This document shows, piece after piece, positions 1-8,129 of a DNA stretch of 64,000 nucleotides; position 1 is the first letter of the stretch; every line of letters begins with the position of its first letter. Location of the stretch: positions 1-64,000 of the forward strand of contig NZ_QOVG01000005.1 of assembly GCF_010119615.1 (NCBI RefSeq). Reading direction: 5' to 3'. This stretch comes from Pseudoxanthomonas gei (GTDB taxonomy: Bacteria; Pseudomonadota; Gammaproteobacteria; Xanthomonadales; Xanthomonadaceae). A model generated the notes under the pieces. That model was not told the origin of the DNA and did not search any database. It saw only the letters and a program-made list of their open reading frames with translations. A program made the position numbers and the translations under genes.

Positions 1-63
1 CGGCGTTACTAATGATGTCTTTATAAGTGCCACGACAACCACGGAACCCCACCCAGAAAATAG

Positions 64-528
64 GTGCGGCGGGTGGGGAGTGGAAAAAGGAGCAGGGAGA
101 CCCCCCCCCCCCGGACCAAGACCGTGGCGCCCCCGCCCCCCCCCCCGATCCCCCCCCCGCGGGGGGCCCCGCCGATCGACGTGGCAGAGCCGCGCCCGAC
201 CGACGTGGTCACGCCGCCTTCGCCGCCCTCGCCGCCCGCCCCGACCCCCAATGTCGAGGCCTCGGTTGATGCGTCCTACAAGAACCGCAATCCGCCCAAG
301 TATCCGCCGGCGGCGCTGCGGGCCGGCATCACCGGTACGGTGGTGCTGATCATCGACGTCGACGCCAGTGGCAATGTCACCAACGTGTCGGTGGAGAAAT
401 CCAGCCGCAACCGCGACCTCGATCGCGCGGCCATGGATGCCGCCCGCAAGTGGCGTTTCAACCCCGGTTCGCAGGGTGGCCAGAAGGTGGCCGGACGCGT
501 GCGCGTGCCTGTTGACTTCAAGATGTAA
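64..528 (+). CDS. tonB: TonB protein, 5'-truncated or corrupted
   Basis: TonB carries proton-motive energy from the ExbB/ExbD inner-membrane complex across the periplasm to outer-membrane receptors. The visible part has a proline-rich periplasmic spacer followed by a TonB C-terminal domain, with YPPAALRAGITGTVVLI, then VDASGNVTNVSVEKSS and DRAAMDAARKWRFNP, ending in VPVDFKM. The N-terminal membrane anchor is absent: in this frame a TAG stop lies at 61-63 and the codons just after it do not resemble TonB. Three long C-runs (101-112, 136-146, 150-158) and an AT-richer first 60 bases suggest a poor-quality contig edge rather than natural truncation. The real gene should begin outside the window. 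exbB follows 112 bases downstream. The family call is firm; the 5' end is not. Confidence 0.85.
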   Translation: MRRVGSGKRSRETPPPRTKTVAPPPPPPIPPPRGAPPIDVAEPRPTDVVTPPSPPSPPAPTPNVEASVDASYKNRNPPKYPPAALRAGITGTVVLIIDVDASGNVTNVSVEKSSRNRDLDRAAMDAARKWRFNPGSQGGQKVAGRVRVPVDFKM

Positions 529-640
529 AGCGCGGACAAGCTGTTTCATGCCTGTCCGGGCAAATGGATTGCAAAAGAACCAAGCGACAACCGCTACATA
601 ACCGCATCACCCTCATCATCACAAATAAAAGGTAAGCGTC

Positions 641-1390
641 ATGCTGCAGGAAACCACCGCCGCTGCTGGAGGCACCAACGCCGCCGATGCAATGAAGAAC
701 ATGGGCTTCGGACATCTGATCCAGGAGATGACCGCCCATCCCAGCGAATTCGCCGTGTCGTGGATCGTGCTGATCACCCTGGTGATCATGTCGGCGCTGA
801 GCTGGTACTGGACCGTGATCAACTTCATCAAGAACGTGCGACTGAAGGGTCAGGCCGAACGCGTCACCGGCGCCTTCTGGGATACCGCCAACGCCCAGGA
901 CGCCATCCGCCTGATGGAAGAACAGCCCCGCAACGAGCCGTTCTCCAAGATCGCGCTCGACGCCGCCCAGGCTGCCGCCCACCATCAGCGCAGCGAAGGC
1001 TCCAAGCTGGCAGAGTCGCTGAACCGTTCGGAGTTCGTCGATCGTTCCCTGCGCCAGGCCGTGACGCGCGAAAGCTCCAAGTTGCAGGCCGGCATGACCG
1101 TGCTGGCAACCGTCGGTGCAACCGCTCCGTTCGTGGGCCTGCTGGGTACGGTGTGGGGCATCTACGGCGCACTGATCAAGATCGGCGCGACCGGACAGGC
1201 ATCCATCGACGCAGTGGCCGGCCCGGTGGGCGAGGCGCTTATCATGACCGCGCTGGGCCTGTTCGTGGCCATCCCGGCGGTGCTGGCGTACAACTTCTTC
1301 AACCGCACCAACAGCTCCACCAACGCCAAGTTCGATACGTTCGCGCATGACCTGCACGACTTCTTCGCCACCGGCTCGCGCGTTCGCTGA
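641..1390 (+). CDS. exbB: ExbB, MotA/TolQ/ExbB proton channel protein
   Basis: Inner-membrane subunit of the ExbB-ExbD proton channel that energises TonB. The 249-residue product has the family's three membrane segments, at about 38-62, 152-178 and 198-220. The second holds the conserved run ATVGATAPFVGLLGTVWG and the third GEALIMTALGLFVAIPAVLA; a large cytoplasmic loop lies between segments 1 and 2. The ATG is preceded by AAAAGGTAAGC, a reasonable ribosome binding site. It lies between tonB and exbD in the standard Xanthomonas order and probably shares their transcript. TolQ is the close alternative, but the tonB/exbD context decides for ExbB. Confidence 0.95.
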   Translation: MLQETTAAAGGTNAADAMKNMGFGHLIQEMTAHPSEFAVSWIVLITLVIMSALSWYWTVINFIKNVRLKGQAERVTGAFWDTANAQDAIRLMEEQPRNEPFSKIALDAAQAAAHHQRSEGSKLAESLNRSEFVDRSLRQAVTRESSKLQAGMTVLATVGATAPFVGLLGTVWGIYGALIKIGATGQASIDAVAGPVGEALIMTALGLFVAIPAVLAYNFFNRTNSSTNAKFDTFAHDLHDFFATGSRVR

Positions 1391-1440
1391 GCCGGCTCGA
1401 AGTCACGTACAGATCAATCGCATAAGCACGGAGCCCGGAA

Positions 1441-1869
1441 ATGGCCTTCAGTAGTGGTAACGACAGCGGCGGCCCCATGGCCGACATCAACGTCACGCCC
1501 CTCGTGGACGTGATGCTGGTATTGCTGATCATCTTCATCATCACCGCGCCGCTGATGTCGCACAAAGTGCAGATCAAGCTTCCCGAGGCCAATTTGATCC
1601 AGGACCCCGAGAAAGCCCAGAAGCGCAAGTTGCCCATTACGGTTTCCGTGAAGGAAAACGGCTCGCTGTACTGGAACGATGAAGCGATCACCAAGGAAAT
1701 CCTTGAGTCGCGTCTTTCCAGTGCCGCGCAGCTTACGCCGCAACCACCACTCAACCTGCGTGGTGACCGCACCACCAAGATGCGTACCATCAACGAGGTG
1801 ACACGCATCGCGCAGGAGCAGGGAATGCTGGACGTTGGCTTCGTTGCCACCAAAGACAGGAGCCAATAA
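1441..1869 (+). CDS. exbD: ExbD1, biopolymer transport protein
   Basis: First of three ExbD/TolR-type subunits. The product is 142 residues: a short cytoplasmic N-terminus, one membrane segment at about 22-42, and a periplasmic domain. The motif [19 protein letters not shown] contains the membrane aspartate Asp23, which family knowledge equates with the proton-carrying Asp25 of E. coli ExbD. It begins 50 bases after exbB, and its stop lies three bases before the start of the next paralogue, so the genes are almost certainly co-transcribed. Confidence 0.93.
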   Translation: MAFSSGNDSGGPMADINVTPLVDVMLVLLIIFIITAPLMSHKVQIKLPEANLIQDPEKAQKRKLPITVSVKENGSLYWNDEAITKEILESRLSSAAQLTPQPPLNLRGDRTTKMRTINEVTRIAQEQGMLDVGFVATKDRSQ

Positions 1870-1872
1870 GCC

Positions 1873-2292
1873 ATGGCATTCGCTACCGGTTCCGGCAAGG
1901 GCCAGCCGATGGCCGACATCAACGTCACGCCCCTGGTGGACGTGATGCTGGTGTTGCTGATCATCTTCATCGTGACCGCGCCGGTCATGACCTATCCCAT
2001 CGACGTCGACCTGCCGCAGCGTGTGATCAACCCGCCGCCGCAGGTACGCGAGCCGCCGCCGCCGATCGAGCTGAAGATCGACGCCTCCGGACAGGTCACC
2101 TGGAACAACGCCGCGGTGCAGGTCAACGCCCTCCAGCAGATGATGGAGAACGAGGTCCAGCGCGATCCGACCAACCAGCCGCTGCTGCAGATCGATGCCA
2201 ATCCCGATGCGCAGTACGACGTGATGGCCAAGGTCCTGGCAGCCGCCAAGAACGCGCAGATGCTCAAGATCGGTTTCGTGCAACAGCAATAA
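1873..2292 (+). CDS. exbD2: ExbD2, second ExbD paralogue
   Basis: A 139-residue ExbD/TolR-family protein with the same N-terminal plan as its neighbour: [19 protein letters not shown] with Asp23, one membrane segment, then a periplasmic domain. The periplasmic part has a proline-rich stretch ([18 protein letters not shown]) not seen in ExbD1. Xanthomonas campestris is known to carry a second exbD (exbD2) at this position, with functions separable from iron uptake. Position and length match; equivalence of function is inference. A UUCG-loop hairpin follows at 2331-2354. Confidence 0.9.
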   Translation: MAFATGSGKGQPMADINVTPLVDVMLVLLIIFIVTAPVMTYPIDVDLPQRVINPPPQVREPPPPIELKIDASGQVTWNNAAVQVNALQQMMENEVQRDPTNQPLLQIDANPDAQYDVMAKVLAAAKNAQMLKIGFVQQQ

Positions 2293-2330
2293 AGGGCAGC
2301 CGCCAAGCGCCGCAACCCGGCAGAAATCTT

Positions 2331-2354
2331 CCACGCCGCCTTCGGGCGGCGTGG
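2331..2354 (+). terminator. GC-rich hairpin after exbD2
   Basis: Perfect 10-bp inverted repeat CCACGCCGCC / GGCGGCGTGG closed by a TTCG tetraloop, 39 bases after the exbD2 stop. Only a weak T-run (TCGTTTCC) follows, so it may act as a terminator, as a transcript-end stabiliser, or as an attenuator before the third exbD. Confidence 0.55.
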
Positions 2355-2452
2355 TCGTTTCCAGGACAGGAGATAACGCCGAGATATCACCGCTTGTGGT
2401 GCCTCGCAAGTCGGCGTAGCGTGGAATCGACCACCGACTCCAGGAGTGCGCC

Positions 2453-2848
2453 ATGGCTTTCTCCGCTGCCGTCCGTGATTCCGCCGTTGCCGAAATGAAC
2501 ATCACGCCGCTGGTGGACGTGATGCTGGTCTTGCTGGTGATCTTCATGGTTTCCGCACCGCTGGTGTCGAGTCCGGTCAGCGCCAGCCTGCCGCAGAGCG
2601 TCCTGCGACCCGTCACTCCCACGCCTTTGCAGTTGCAGCTGACCGTCGCGGCGGATGGGTCGTATCGGCTGGATGATCGCCCGCTAGCGCCTGACCAGCT
2701 CTGGGAGCGACTGGAGGATGCGCTGGTCAGCGATCCACAGGCCACATTGCGCGTGGATGCCGAGTCCGATGCCCACTACCAGAACGTGGTCACCGCGCTG
2801 GCCCATGCACGCAGGATCGGTATCACCCGTATCAGCATCCAGCCCTGA
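2453..2848 (+). CDS. third ExbD/TolR-family protein
   Basis: A 131-residue ExbD-like protein with the membrane-segment signature [20 protein letters not shown] (Asp22 conserved) and a periplasmic domain ending DAHYQNVVTALAHARRIGIT. It is clearly diverged from ExbD1 and ExbD2 and is separated from them by 160 bases containing a hairpin, so it may be expressed independently; CCAGGAGTGCGCC gives it its own ribosome binding site. A TolR-like role is possible, but no tolQ, tolA or tolB is nearby. It ends convergently with pdxJ. Confidence 0.85.
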   Translation: MAFSAAVRDSAVAEMNITPLVDVMLVLLVIFMVSAPLVSSPVSASLPQSVLRPVTPTPLQLQLTVAADGSYRLDDRPLAPDQLWERLEDALVSDPQATLRVDAESDAHYQNVVTALAHARRIGITRISIQP

Positions 2849-2920
2849 CCCCGGCTGATGGCGGCCGTCCGGTGCTGCGGCCGGACAGCCGTCCCTGCAT
2901 GCCCGGCACCGGAACGCGGC

Positions 2921-3676
2921 TCAGACTCTGCTGTCCAGGATCCGCAGATAGTTGTGAACCGTCTGTTCCAGACCGGCATACAGCGCCTCGCTGACCAGCG
3001 CATGGCCGATGGAAACTTCCAGCAGCTGCGGAATGGCGTTCCGGAATTCCCCCAGGTTGGCCTGGCTCAGGTCATGCCCGGCATTCACGCCCAGGCCCAG
3101 CGACCGCGCCTGCTCGGCGGTGGTCACGCAATCGCGCAACGCTGCGACCGCATCACCCCGCGCATGCGCCTCGGCGTAGGGGCCGGTATAGATCTCGATA
3201 CGCTCGGCGCCCATCGCGCGCGCCTGGTCCAGCCCGGCGCCTCCGGCATCGACGAACAGGCTCACCCGGCAGCCCATGGCCTTGAGCGCGGCCACCAGCG
3301 GCGCAAGCCGCGCCGCATCGCGAGCGAAATCAAAGCCGTGGTCGGAGGTGATCTGGCCGTCGCTGTCCGGCACCAGCGTGGCCTGGGCAGGGCGGACCTG
3401 TTCGCACAGGGCCAGGAACCCGGGATAGCCGGCACGCGCGGGTGCAAACGGGTTGCCCTCCAGGTTCAGTTCGACCTGCTGCTGCGCCACCAGCCCGGCC
3501 AGCGCGAGCACATCATCGGTGCGGATATGGCGCTGGTCGGGCCGTGGATGCACGGTGATGCCATGGGCGCCGGCTTGCAGGCAGGTGCGCGCGGCGCGGA
3601 CCACGTCGGGTTCGTTGCCGCCACGCGAGTTGCGGATCACCGCGATCTTGTTGACGTTGACGCTGAGCGCAGTCAT
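2921..3676 (-). CDS. pdxJ: pyridoxine 5'-phosphate synthase
   Basis: PdxJ condenses 3-amino-2-oxopropyl phosphate with deoxyxylulose 5-phosphate to form pyridoxine 5'-phosphate, the ring-closing step of vitamin B6 synthesis. The 251-residue TIM barrel begins [19 protein letters not shown]. It has [10 protein letters not shown] (His43, His50), Glu73 in NLEGNP, and GVNAGHDLS with His201, the catalytic set expected for the family. The start was chosen at 3676 because the family begins at this Met; the 32 extra upstream codons look non-coding. It lies 31 bases after the small membrane protein gene, possibly in one operon with it and cls. Confidence 0.95.
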   Translation of the reverse strand: MTALSVNVNKIAVIRNSRGGNEPDVVRAARTCLQAGAHGITVHPRPDQRHIRTDDVLALAGLVAQQQVELNLEGNPFAPARAGYPGFLALCEQVRPAQATLVPDSDGQITSDHGFDFARDAARLAPLVAALKAMGCRVSLFVDAGGAGLDQARAMGAERIEIYTGPYAEAHARGDAVAALRDCVTTAEQARSLGLGVNAGHDLSQANLGEFRNAIPQLLEVSIGHALVSEALYAGLEQTVHNYLRILDSRV

Positions 3677-3707
3677 CCGTCCACAAGACCCGTGGTGGAC
3701 CCCGGGT

Positions 3708-3974
3708 TCAAGACTGCGCCGGCGGCTCGACCGGGGGCTGCAGACCGGCCTTGCGGGCTTCGGCGATCTCACGCAGGCGCCGCAATTCCATCGGGTCGAT
3801 CATCTGGCTTTCGTCACGGCTGCTGCTGCCTATGCGTGCCGCGTACCAGCCCATGATCCAGGCCACGAACAGGGCCAGCGACACCAGCAGGCACACCACC
3901 ATCAGGGCTACCGAAGCGGTTTTCAGGGCGACCGCCATGGCGGCCAGGGCAAGCAACAGGAATAGCCAATGCAT
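3708..3974 (-). CDS. small two-helix membrane protein, function unknown
   Basis: An 88-residue protein with two predicted membrane helices at about residues 3-22 and 24-46, then a charged tail ([17 protein letters not shown]) and a proline-rich end. The ATG at 3974 is preceded by GGAGGGGAACC, a strong ribosome binding site, and is preferred over an upstream in-frame Met. I recognise no functional family. Its place between cls and pdxJ on the same strand suggests co-transcription only. Confidence 0.7.
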   Translation of the reverse strand: MHWLFLLLALAAMAVALKTASVALMVVCLLVSLALFVAWIMGWYAARIGSSSRDESQMIDPMELRRLREIAEARKAGLQPPVEPPAQS

Positions 3975-4040
3975 GAGTCGGTTCCCCTCCAGGCAGTGGC
4001 CGAAGTTTACTATTTCCACCCCGCAGAAACGCCACCCGGT

Positions 4041-5495
4041 TCACAGCAATGGCGACATCAGGCGGGCCAGGGCCTCGGGCAGGCGATTGCGCCACAGCGA
4101 GCGGTTGCGCAGGTCCTGCACGCGCTCGGACGCGTCCATCTCGCCTTCCATCAACTGGGCCAGGGTGGCATTGATGGTCGGGTCGCGGAACAGCACGGAG
4201 ATCTCGAAATTCAGCCGGAAACTGCGATGGTCGAAGTTGGCGCTGCCGATCAGGGCCATGCCGTCGTCGCAGAGCAGGGCCTTAGTGTGCAGCAGCCGCG
4301 GACCGTATTCGTAGACCTTGATGCCAGCGGCCAGCAGCTCGTCGAAATACGAGCGCGCGGCGTAGGTGACCAGGCGCGAATCACTCATCTTGGGCACCAG
4401 CAGGCGCACGTCCACGCCGCCCAGCGCGGCCGAGGTCAGGGCCATGCGCGCGGCTTCGCCGGGCACGAAGTACGGGGTGACCAGCCAGACCCGTGACCTG
4501 GCTTCGTGGATCGCGGCCACGTGCAGGCGATGGATGGCTTCCCAGGAGGAATCCGGCCCGGATACCACCACCTGGGTGGAAGTGCCGCCCTGCAGGCCCT
4601 GGCCGGGGGCCTCCCACAGTTGCGTGCCTTCGAAATCCTGGCGCTTCTGGCCGGTGGCATAGGCCCAGTCCTCGATGAAGACCACCTGCACGCTGCGCAC
4701 CACTTCGCCCTCCAGGCGCAGGTGCAGGTCGCGATAGGCATTGGCGTGCAGCCGCTCGTTCTCTTCGTCGGTGATGTTGATGCCGCCGGTGAAGGCGACC
4801 CGGCCGTCCACGACCACGATCTTGCGGTGCGTGCGCAGGTTGACCCAGGTGCGGGTGAACGGGCGGAAGCGGGTCGGGTGGAACCAGGCGAATTCGCCGC
4901 CGGCATCCAGCAGCGGCTGCAGGAACCCTCGCGACACCTTCGAGGAACCCACCGCATCCAGCAGCAGGCGCACCTTGACCCCGGCGCGCGCGCGTTCGAC
5001 CAGGGCGTCGCGCAGGCGCGTGCCGGTCTGGTCCGGCATGTAGATGTAGTACTCCAGGTGGACGTGGTTGGTGGCCGAGGAGACCGCATCGATCAGCGCG
5101 TCGTAGGTGGCCGCCCCATCGATCAGCAACTGCGCCGACGTGGCCGAGGAGGGCGCCAGCCCGGTGGTGGCCTGTCCCAGCAGCGCCAGTTCCGAACCGC
5201 CGTCATCGAAGGCGGCGGACACATCGTGCGATTCCAGGCCCTTGCGCGAGCGATGCCGGCGCAGGCGCTGGCGATTGATCTTCTGCGGCCCGAGCAGGAA
5301 GTAGATCAGGTAGCCCAGGTAGGGCAGCAGCGCCAGCGACAGGACCCAGGTCAGGGTGGCGACCGGCTCGCGCTTCTGCAGTACGATCCAGCCGCACAGC
5401 AGCAGGATGTAGAGCAGCCAGGCCAGGGTCAGGTACAACTTGAGGTGCGGGATCGCCCACAGGGCGGACCACAGGGTCTGGATGGTTTCTAGCAT
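4041..5495 (-). CDS. cls: cardiolipin synthase (ClsA-like phospholipase D family)
   Basis: Inner-membrane enzyme that makes cardiolipin from phosphatidylglycerol. The 484-residue product has two N-terminal membrane helices (about 15-35 and 45-68) and two phospholipase D HKD motifs: HRKIVVVDGRVAFTGG at His223 and HTKALLCDDGMALIGSANFD at His403. Length and plan match ClsA. The start at 5495 gives the normal ClsA N-terminus (METIQTLW-type); a much longer open frame upstream is antisense to the radical SAM gene and was discarded. It is divergent from that gene, with 57 bases between starts. Confidence 0.93.
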   Translation of the reverse strand: MLETIQTLWSALWAIPHLKLYLTLAWLLYILLLCGWIVLQKREPVATLTWVLSLALLPYLGYLIYFLLGPQKINRQRLRRHRSRKGLESHDVSAAFDDGGSELALLGQATTGLAPSSATSAQLLIDGAATYDALIDAVSSATNHVHLEYYIYMPDQTGTRLRDALVERARAGVKVRLLLDAVGSSKVSRGFLQPLLDAGGEFAWFHPTRFRPFTRTWVNLRTHRKIVVVDGRVAFTGGINITDEENERLHANAYRDLHLRLEGEVVRSVQVVFIEDWAYATGQKRQDFEGTQLWEAPGQGLQGGTSTQVVVSGPDSSWEAIHRLHVAAIHEARSRVWLVTPYFVPGEAARMALTSAALGGVDVRLLVPKMSDSRLVTYAARSYFDELLAAGIKVYEYGPRLLHTKALLCDDGMALIGSANFDHRSFRLNFEISVLFRDPTINATLAQLMEGEMDASERVQDLRNRSLWRNRLPEALARLMSPLL

Positions 5496-5540
5496 GCACC
5501 GGTACCTGCCGGTGTCGCCGGCCATGAGATCCCACGACGA

Positions 5541-5546
5541 TAGCAT
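5541..5546 (+). promoter_or_regulatory. probable -10 hexamer, leaderless start
   Basis: TAGCAT lies exactly six bases upstream of the ATG at 5553, with no Shine-Dalgarno sequence between. This suggests transcription starting at or beside the ATG. No convincing -35 box is visible. The same spacing recurs before four other genes in the window. Confidence 0.4.
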
Positions 5547-5552
5547 TCCAGC

Positions 5553-6629
5553 ATGGGCGAACTGATCAAGGGACGCGGCTCCACCGGCTATCTGCCGGGG
5601 CGCTTCGAAGTTTCCGTCACCGATGCCGTCGACGATGGCTGGCATGGCGGGGAAGAGGAAGAGTTTGCCCCGGTGCTGCCCCGCACCCAGGTGCGCGAGG
5701 AGGTCGCGCGCAGCGTCATCAGCCGCAACAGCTCGCCAGACATCGGCTTCTCGCAATCGGTCAATCCGTACCGCGGTTGCGAGCATGGCTGCAGCTACTG
5801 TTTCGCGCGCCCCTCGCATGCCTACCTCGGGCTGTCGCCGGGGCTCGACTTCGAAACCAAGATATTCGCCAAGACCAATGCGCCGGAGGTGTTGCGCCGG
5901 GAGCTTGCCAGGCCCGGTTACCAGGTCAGCCCCATCGCCCTGGGTATCAACACCGATGCCTACCAGCCGGTCGAGCGCGGGCTGCAACTGACGCGACGGC
6001 TGATCGAGGTGTTCGCCGAGACCCGGCACCCCTTCACCCTGATCACCAAGAACGCGCTGGTCACCCGCGACCTGGACCTGTTGGCGCCGCTGGCCCGGCA
6101 GAACCTGGTGCGCGTGCATTTTTCGGTGACCTCGCTGGACAACCGCTTGTCCGCGGCGCTCGAGCCGCGGGCCTCGGCGCCACACGCGCGCCTGCGTGCG
6201 ATGCGCGCGTTGCGCGAGGCCGGCGTGCCGGTCGGGGCGATGGTGGCGCCGGTGATCCCGTGGGTGAACGACAGCGAGCTTGAGGCCGTGCTGGAAGCCG
6301 TGCACCAGGCGGGCGCCGAGTCGGCCGGTTATGTGCTGCTGCGCCTGCCGCATGAAGTCTCGCCCTTGTTCCGCGACTGGCTGCAGAACCACGTGCCCGA
6401 TCGCGCCGCCCATGTCATGAGCACCATCCAGCAACTGCGGGGTGGCAAGGACTATGACGCCAGCTTCGGCAAGCGCATGCGCGGGCAGGGCGTGTATGCC
6501 GATCTGCTGGCGCGCCGCTTTGCGCTGGCGGTCAAGCGTCTCGGTTTCCCGCCACGGCCTGCGCGCGGCCTCGACCACAGCCTGTTCGTGGCCCCGCGCG
6601 CGCCATCGCCGCAGGGCGAACTGTTCTGA
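5553..6629 (+). CDS. PA0069-family radical SAM protein
   Basis: A 358-residue radical SAM protein related to the SplB group. The 4Fe-4S/SAM motif C-x3-C-x2-C is at Cys76, Cys80 and Cys83, within NPYRGCEHGCSYCFARP. Further conserved runs include LGINTDAYQPVE and TLITKNALVTRDLDLL. The N-terminus (GELIKGRGSTGYLPGRFE) is typical of the family, which supports the start. The substrate is unknown; members are widespread in proteobacteria and are often annotated as DNA-repair photolyase-like without proof. It is divergent from cls. Confidence 0.9.
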   Translation: MGELIKGRGSTGYLPGRFEVSVTDAVDDGWHGGEEEEFAPVLPRTQVREEVARSVISRNSSPDIGFSQSVNPYRGCEHGCSYCFARPSHAYLGLSPGLDFETKIFAKTNAPEVLRRELARPGYQVSPIALGINTDAYQPVERGLQLTRRLIEVFAETRHPFTLITKNALVTRDLDLLAPLARQNLVRVHFSVTSLDNRLSAALEPRASAPHARLRAMRALREAGVPVGAMVAPVIPWVNDSELEAVLEAVHQAGAESAGYVLLRLPHEVSPLFRDWLQNHVPDRAAHVMSTIQQLRGGKDYDASFGKRMRGQGVYADLLARRFALAVKRLGFPPRPARGLDHSLFVAPRAPSPQGELF

Positions 6630-6796
6630 TAGCCGGGCGCAGGCCAATGCCTGCATGCTTGCCAGCCTTCCGGGCAGGGTCGGGGGAGCAGGTGCGCGGC
6701 CATGGCCGCCGCTGCCGCGCCGCCTGCAGGCTGGCCCCGTCCATCGGGAAATGGACGGGCGCCCAGTGCCCACTCACACACACCAGGGGAAACAAG

Positions 6797-7315
6797 ATGA
6801 AGATCCGCACCATCGCCGTGGCATCGCTGCTGTTCGTTTCCGGCATCGCCGCCAGCCACGCGGCCCAGCAGGCCGGCCCGGCCAACTACCGCGGCAAGGA
6901 CAAGCAGGAGGCCGCGCTGGCCCTGCTCGAGGTGGCCAAGGCCCAGGCTGGCAAGGGCAGCTGGGAGCGCATTGCCGTCGCCCGCATCTATTACCTGGGC
7001 GGCATGAAGCCGCAGGGCAAGGCGATCTTCGATGACGTGCTGGCCCATGATCCGGAGTCCAGCGACCTGTTCCGCATTGCCCGCATCTATCGCCAGGCAG
7101 GCGAGTGGGAACTGGCCAAGGCGTTGCTGGAACGTTCGGTGCGCGAGAACCCCAAGGACAGCAAGGGCATGGCCGAACTGGGCGCCTATTACCTGCTGGC
7201 CGACGAGCGTGCCGCCGCCGAGGACCTGTTCGACCGCTCGTTCAAGCGCGAGGACGAACTGTGGTCGACGGTGGCCGCCGCTGGCGCCTACCTGGGCGTT
7301 GCCCCGCAGGAGTGA
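6797..7315 (+). CDS. secreted TPR-repeat protein, unknown function
   Basis: A 172-residue protein with a signal peptide (KIRTIAVASLLFVSGIAASHA, cleavage near residue 23). Helical repeats follow that fit tetratricopeptide units, for example SSDLFRIARIYRQAGEWELA and GMAELGAYYLLADERAA. It is therefore predicted periplasmic and to mediate protein contacts. The ATG at 6797 is preceded by AGGGGAAACAAG; longer upstream frames lack coding character. No partner is indicated: the upstream gene ends 167 bases before it and the downstream genes are convergent. Confidence 0.75.
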   Translation: MKIRTIAVASLLFVSGIAASHAAQQAGPANYRGKDKQEAALALLEVAKAQAGKGSWERIAVARIYYLGGMKPQGKAIFDDVLAHDPESSDLFRIARIYRQAGEWELAKALLERSVRENPKDSKGMAELGAYYLLADERAAAEDLFDRSFKREDELWSTVAAAGAYLGVAPQE

Positions 7316-7327
7316 GGCTGTCGGACG

Positions 7328-7354
7328 CCCTCGGCACCGTTCTGGTCCCGAGGG
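7328..7354. terminator. possible hairpin between convergent genes
   Basis: CCCTCGG (7328-7334) and CCGAGGG (7348-7354) form a 7-bp stem just after the TPR gene stop. It sits in the short gap before the convergent 2OG oxygenase gene. No T-run follows, so terminator activity is uncertain. Confidence 0.3.
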
Positions 7355-7424
7355 TTGCCGTCCCGCCGGCCCGGAGCCCGCCGAGGCACAGCAGATCAGT
7401 GCAAGGCGATCGGTGCCCTGCCGC

Positions 7425-8129
7425 TCAGGCCGCCGGGTACAGGTGCTCGGCCGACTGGAACAGGATCCAGCTGGTGGCGATGAACTTGTCGCCGTGCTGC
7501 GGGCGGTTGCCGCGGTGGGTATGGGTGAAGGCGGTGGGCGCGATCAGCAGGCTACCGGTGCGCGGGGCGATCTTGCGCTGCTGGAACAGGAATTCGGTTT
7601 CTCCTTCGGCGAAATCGTCATTCAGGTAGAGCGTCCACAGCAGGTGGCGGTGCAGGGTCTCGGCGCCCGGATCGCGCGGGTAGAGTTCGCAATGCCAATA
7701 GGGATAGCCGCCCTCGCCGGCGCCGTACCATTGCAGGTTGATCGCGCCCGGGCGCAGGCAGGTGCGGGCCAGTTCGACCAGCTGGGCCTCGCCCATGGCG
7801 GGGAAATCACCGGCCTGCAGCCGGCGCATTTCGCCGGTGGCATCGGCCTGTTGCAGCATCAGCGGCGAGATCAGGACCTGCGGGTACTTGCGCAGGTAGG
7901 CCAGCAGCCCGGCGAACACGGCCTGCTGCAACCGCTGCTCGACCTCACGCCAGGCCGGGTCGCCGCTGATGCGCAGGTCGCGGCTGTGCTTGAGCTCCGG
8001 ATACACGCCACCGCCGACCCGGCCTGGCTGGAGGTCGCGGCTGCCACGCAGGCGCGCCACGATGGCCTCGCAGCTGGCCCGGTCCAGGGCCGCGTCGGTG
8101 ACTTCGATGAAGTCCGCGGGGTCCGCCAT
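7425..8129 (-). CDS. 2OG-Fe(II) oxygenase family protein
   Basis: A 234-residue protein with the C-terminal double-stranded beta-helix features of prolyl-4-hydroxylase-type 2-oxoglutarate/Fe(II) dioxygenases. YWHCELYPRD holds an H-x-E ligand pair, and the distal FTHTHRGNRPQHGDK holds His plus the Arg that would bind 2-oxoglutarate. H-x-E rather than the commoner H-x-D is notable. The substrate is unknown. Its ATG overlaps the fbp stop by one base (TGATG), implying translational coupling to fructose-1,6-bisphosphatase. It ends convergently with the TPR gene. Confidence 0.82.
   Translation of the reverse strand: MADPADFIEVTDAALDRASCEAIVARLRGSRDLQPGRVGGGVYPELKHSRDLRISGDPAWREVEQRLQQAVFAGLLAYLRKYPQVLISPLMLQQADATGEMRRLQAGDFPAMGEAQLVELARTCLRPGAINLQWYGAGEGGYPYWHCELYPRDPGAETLHRHLLWTLYLNDDFAEGETEFLFQQRKIAPRTGSLLIAPTAFTHTHRGNRPQHGDKFIATSWILFQSAEHLYPAA

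Noticed and set aside
5496-6773. An apparent 426-residue N-terminal extension of cardiolipin synthase
   Set aside because: It is antisense to the radical SAM gene; ClsA normally starts at the two membrane helices, as does the reading from 5495.
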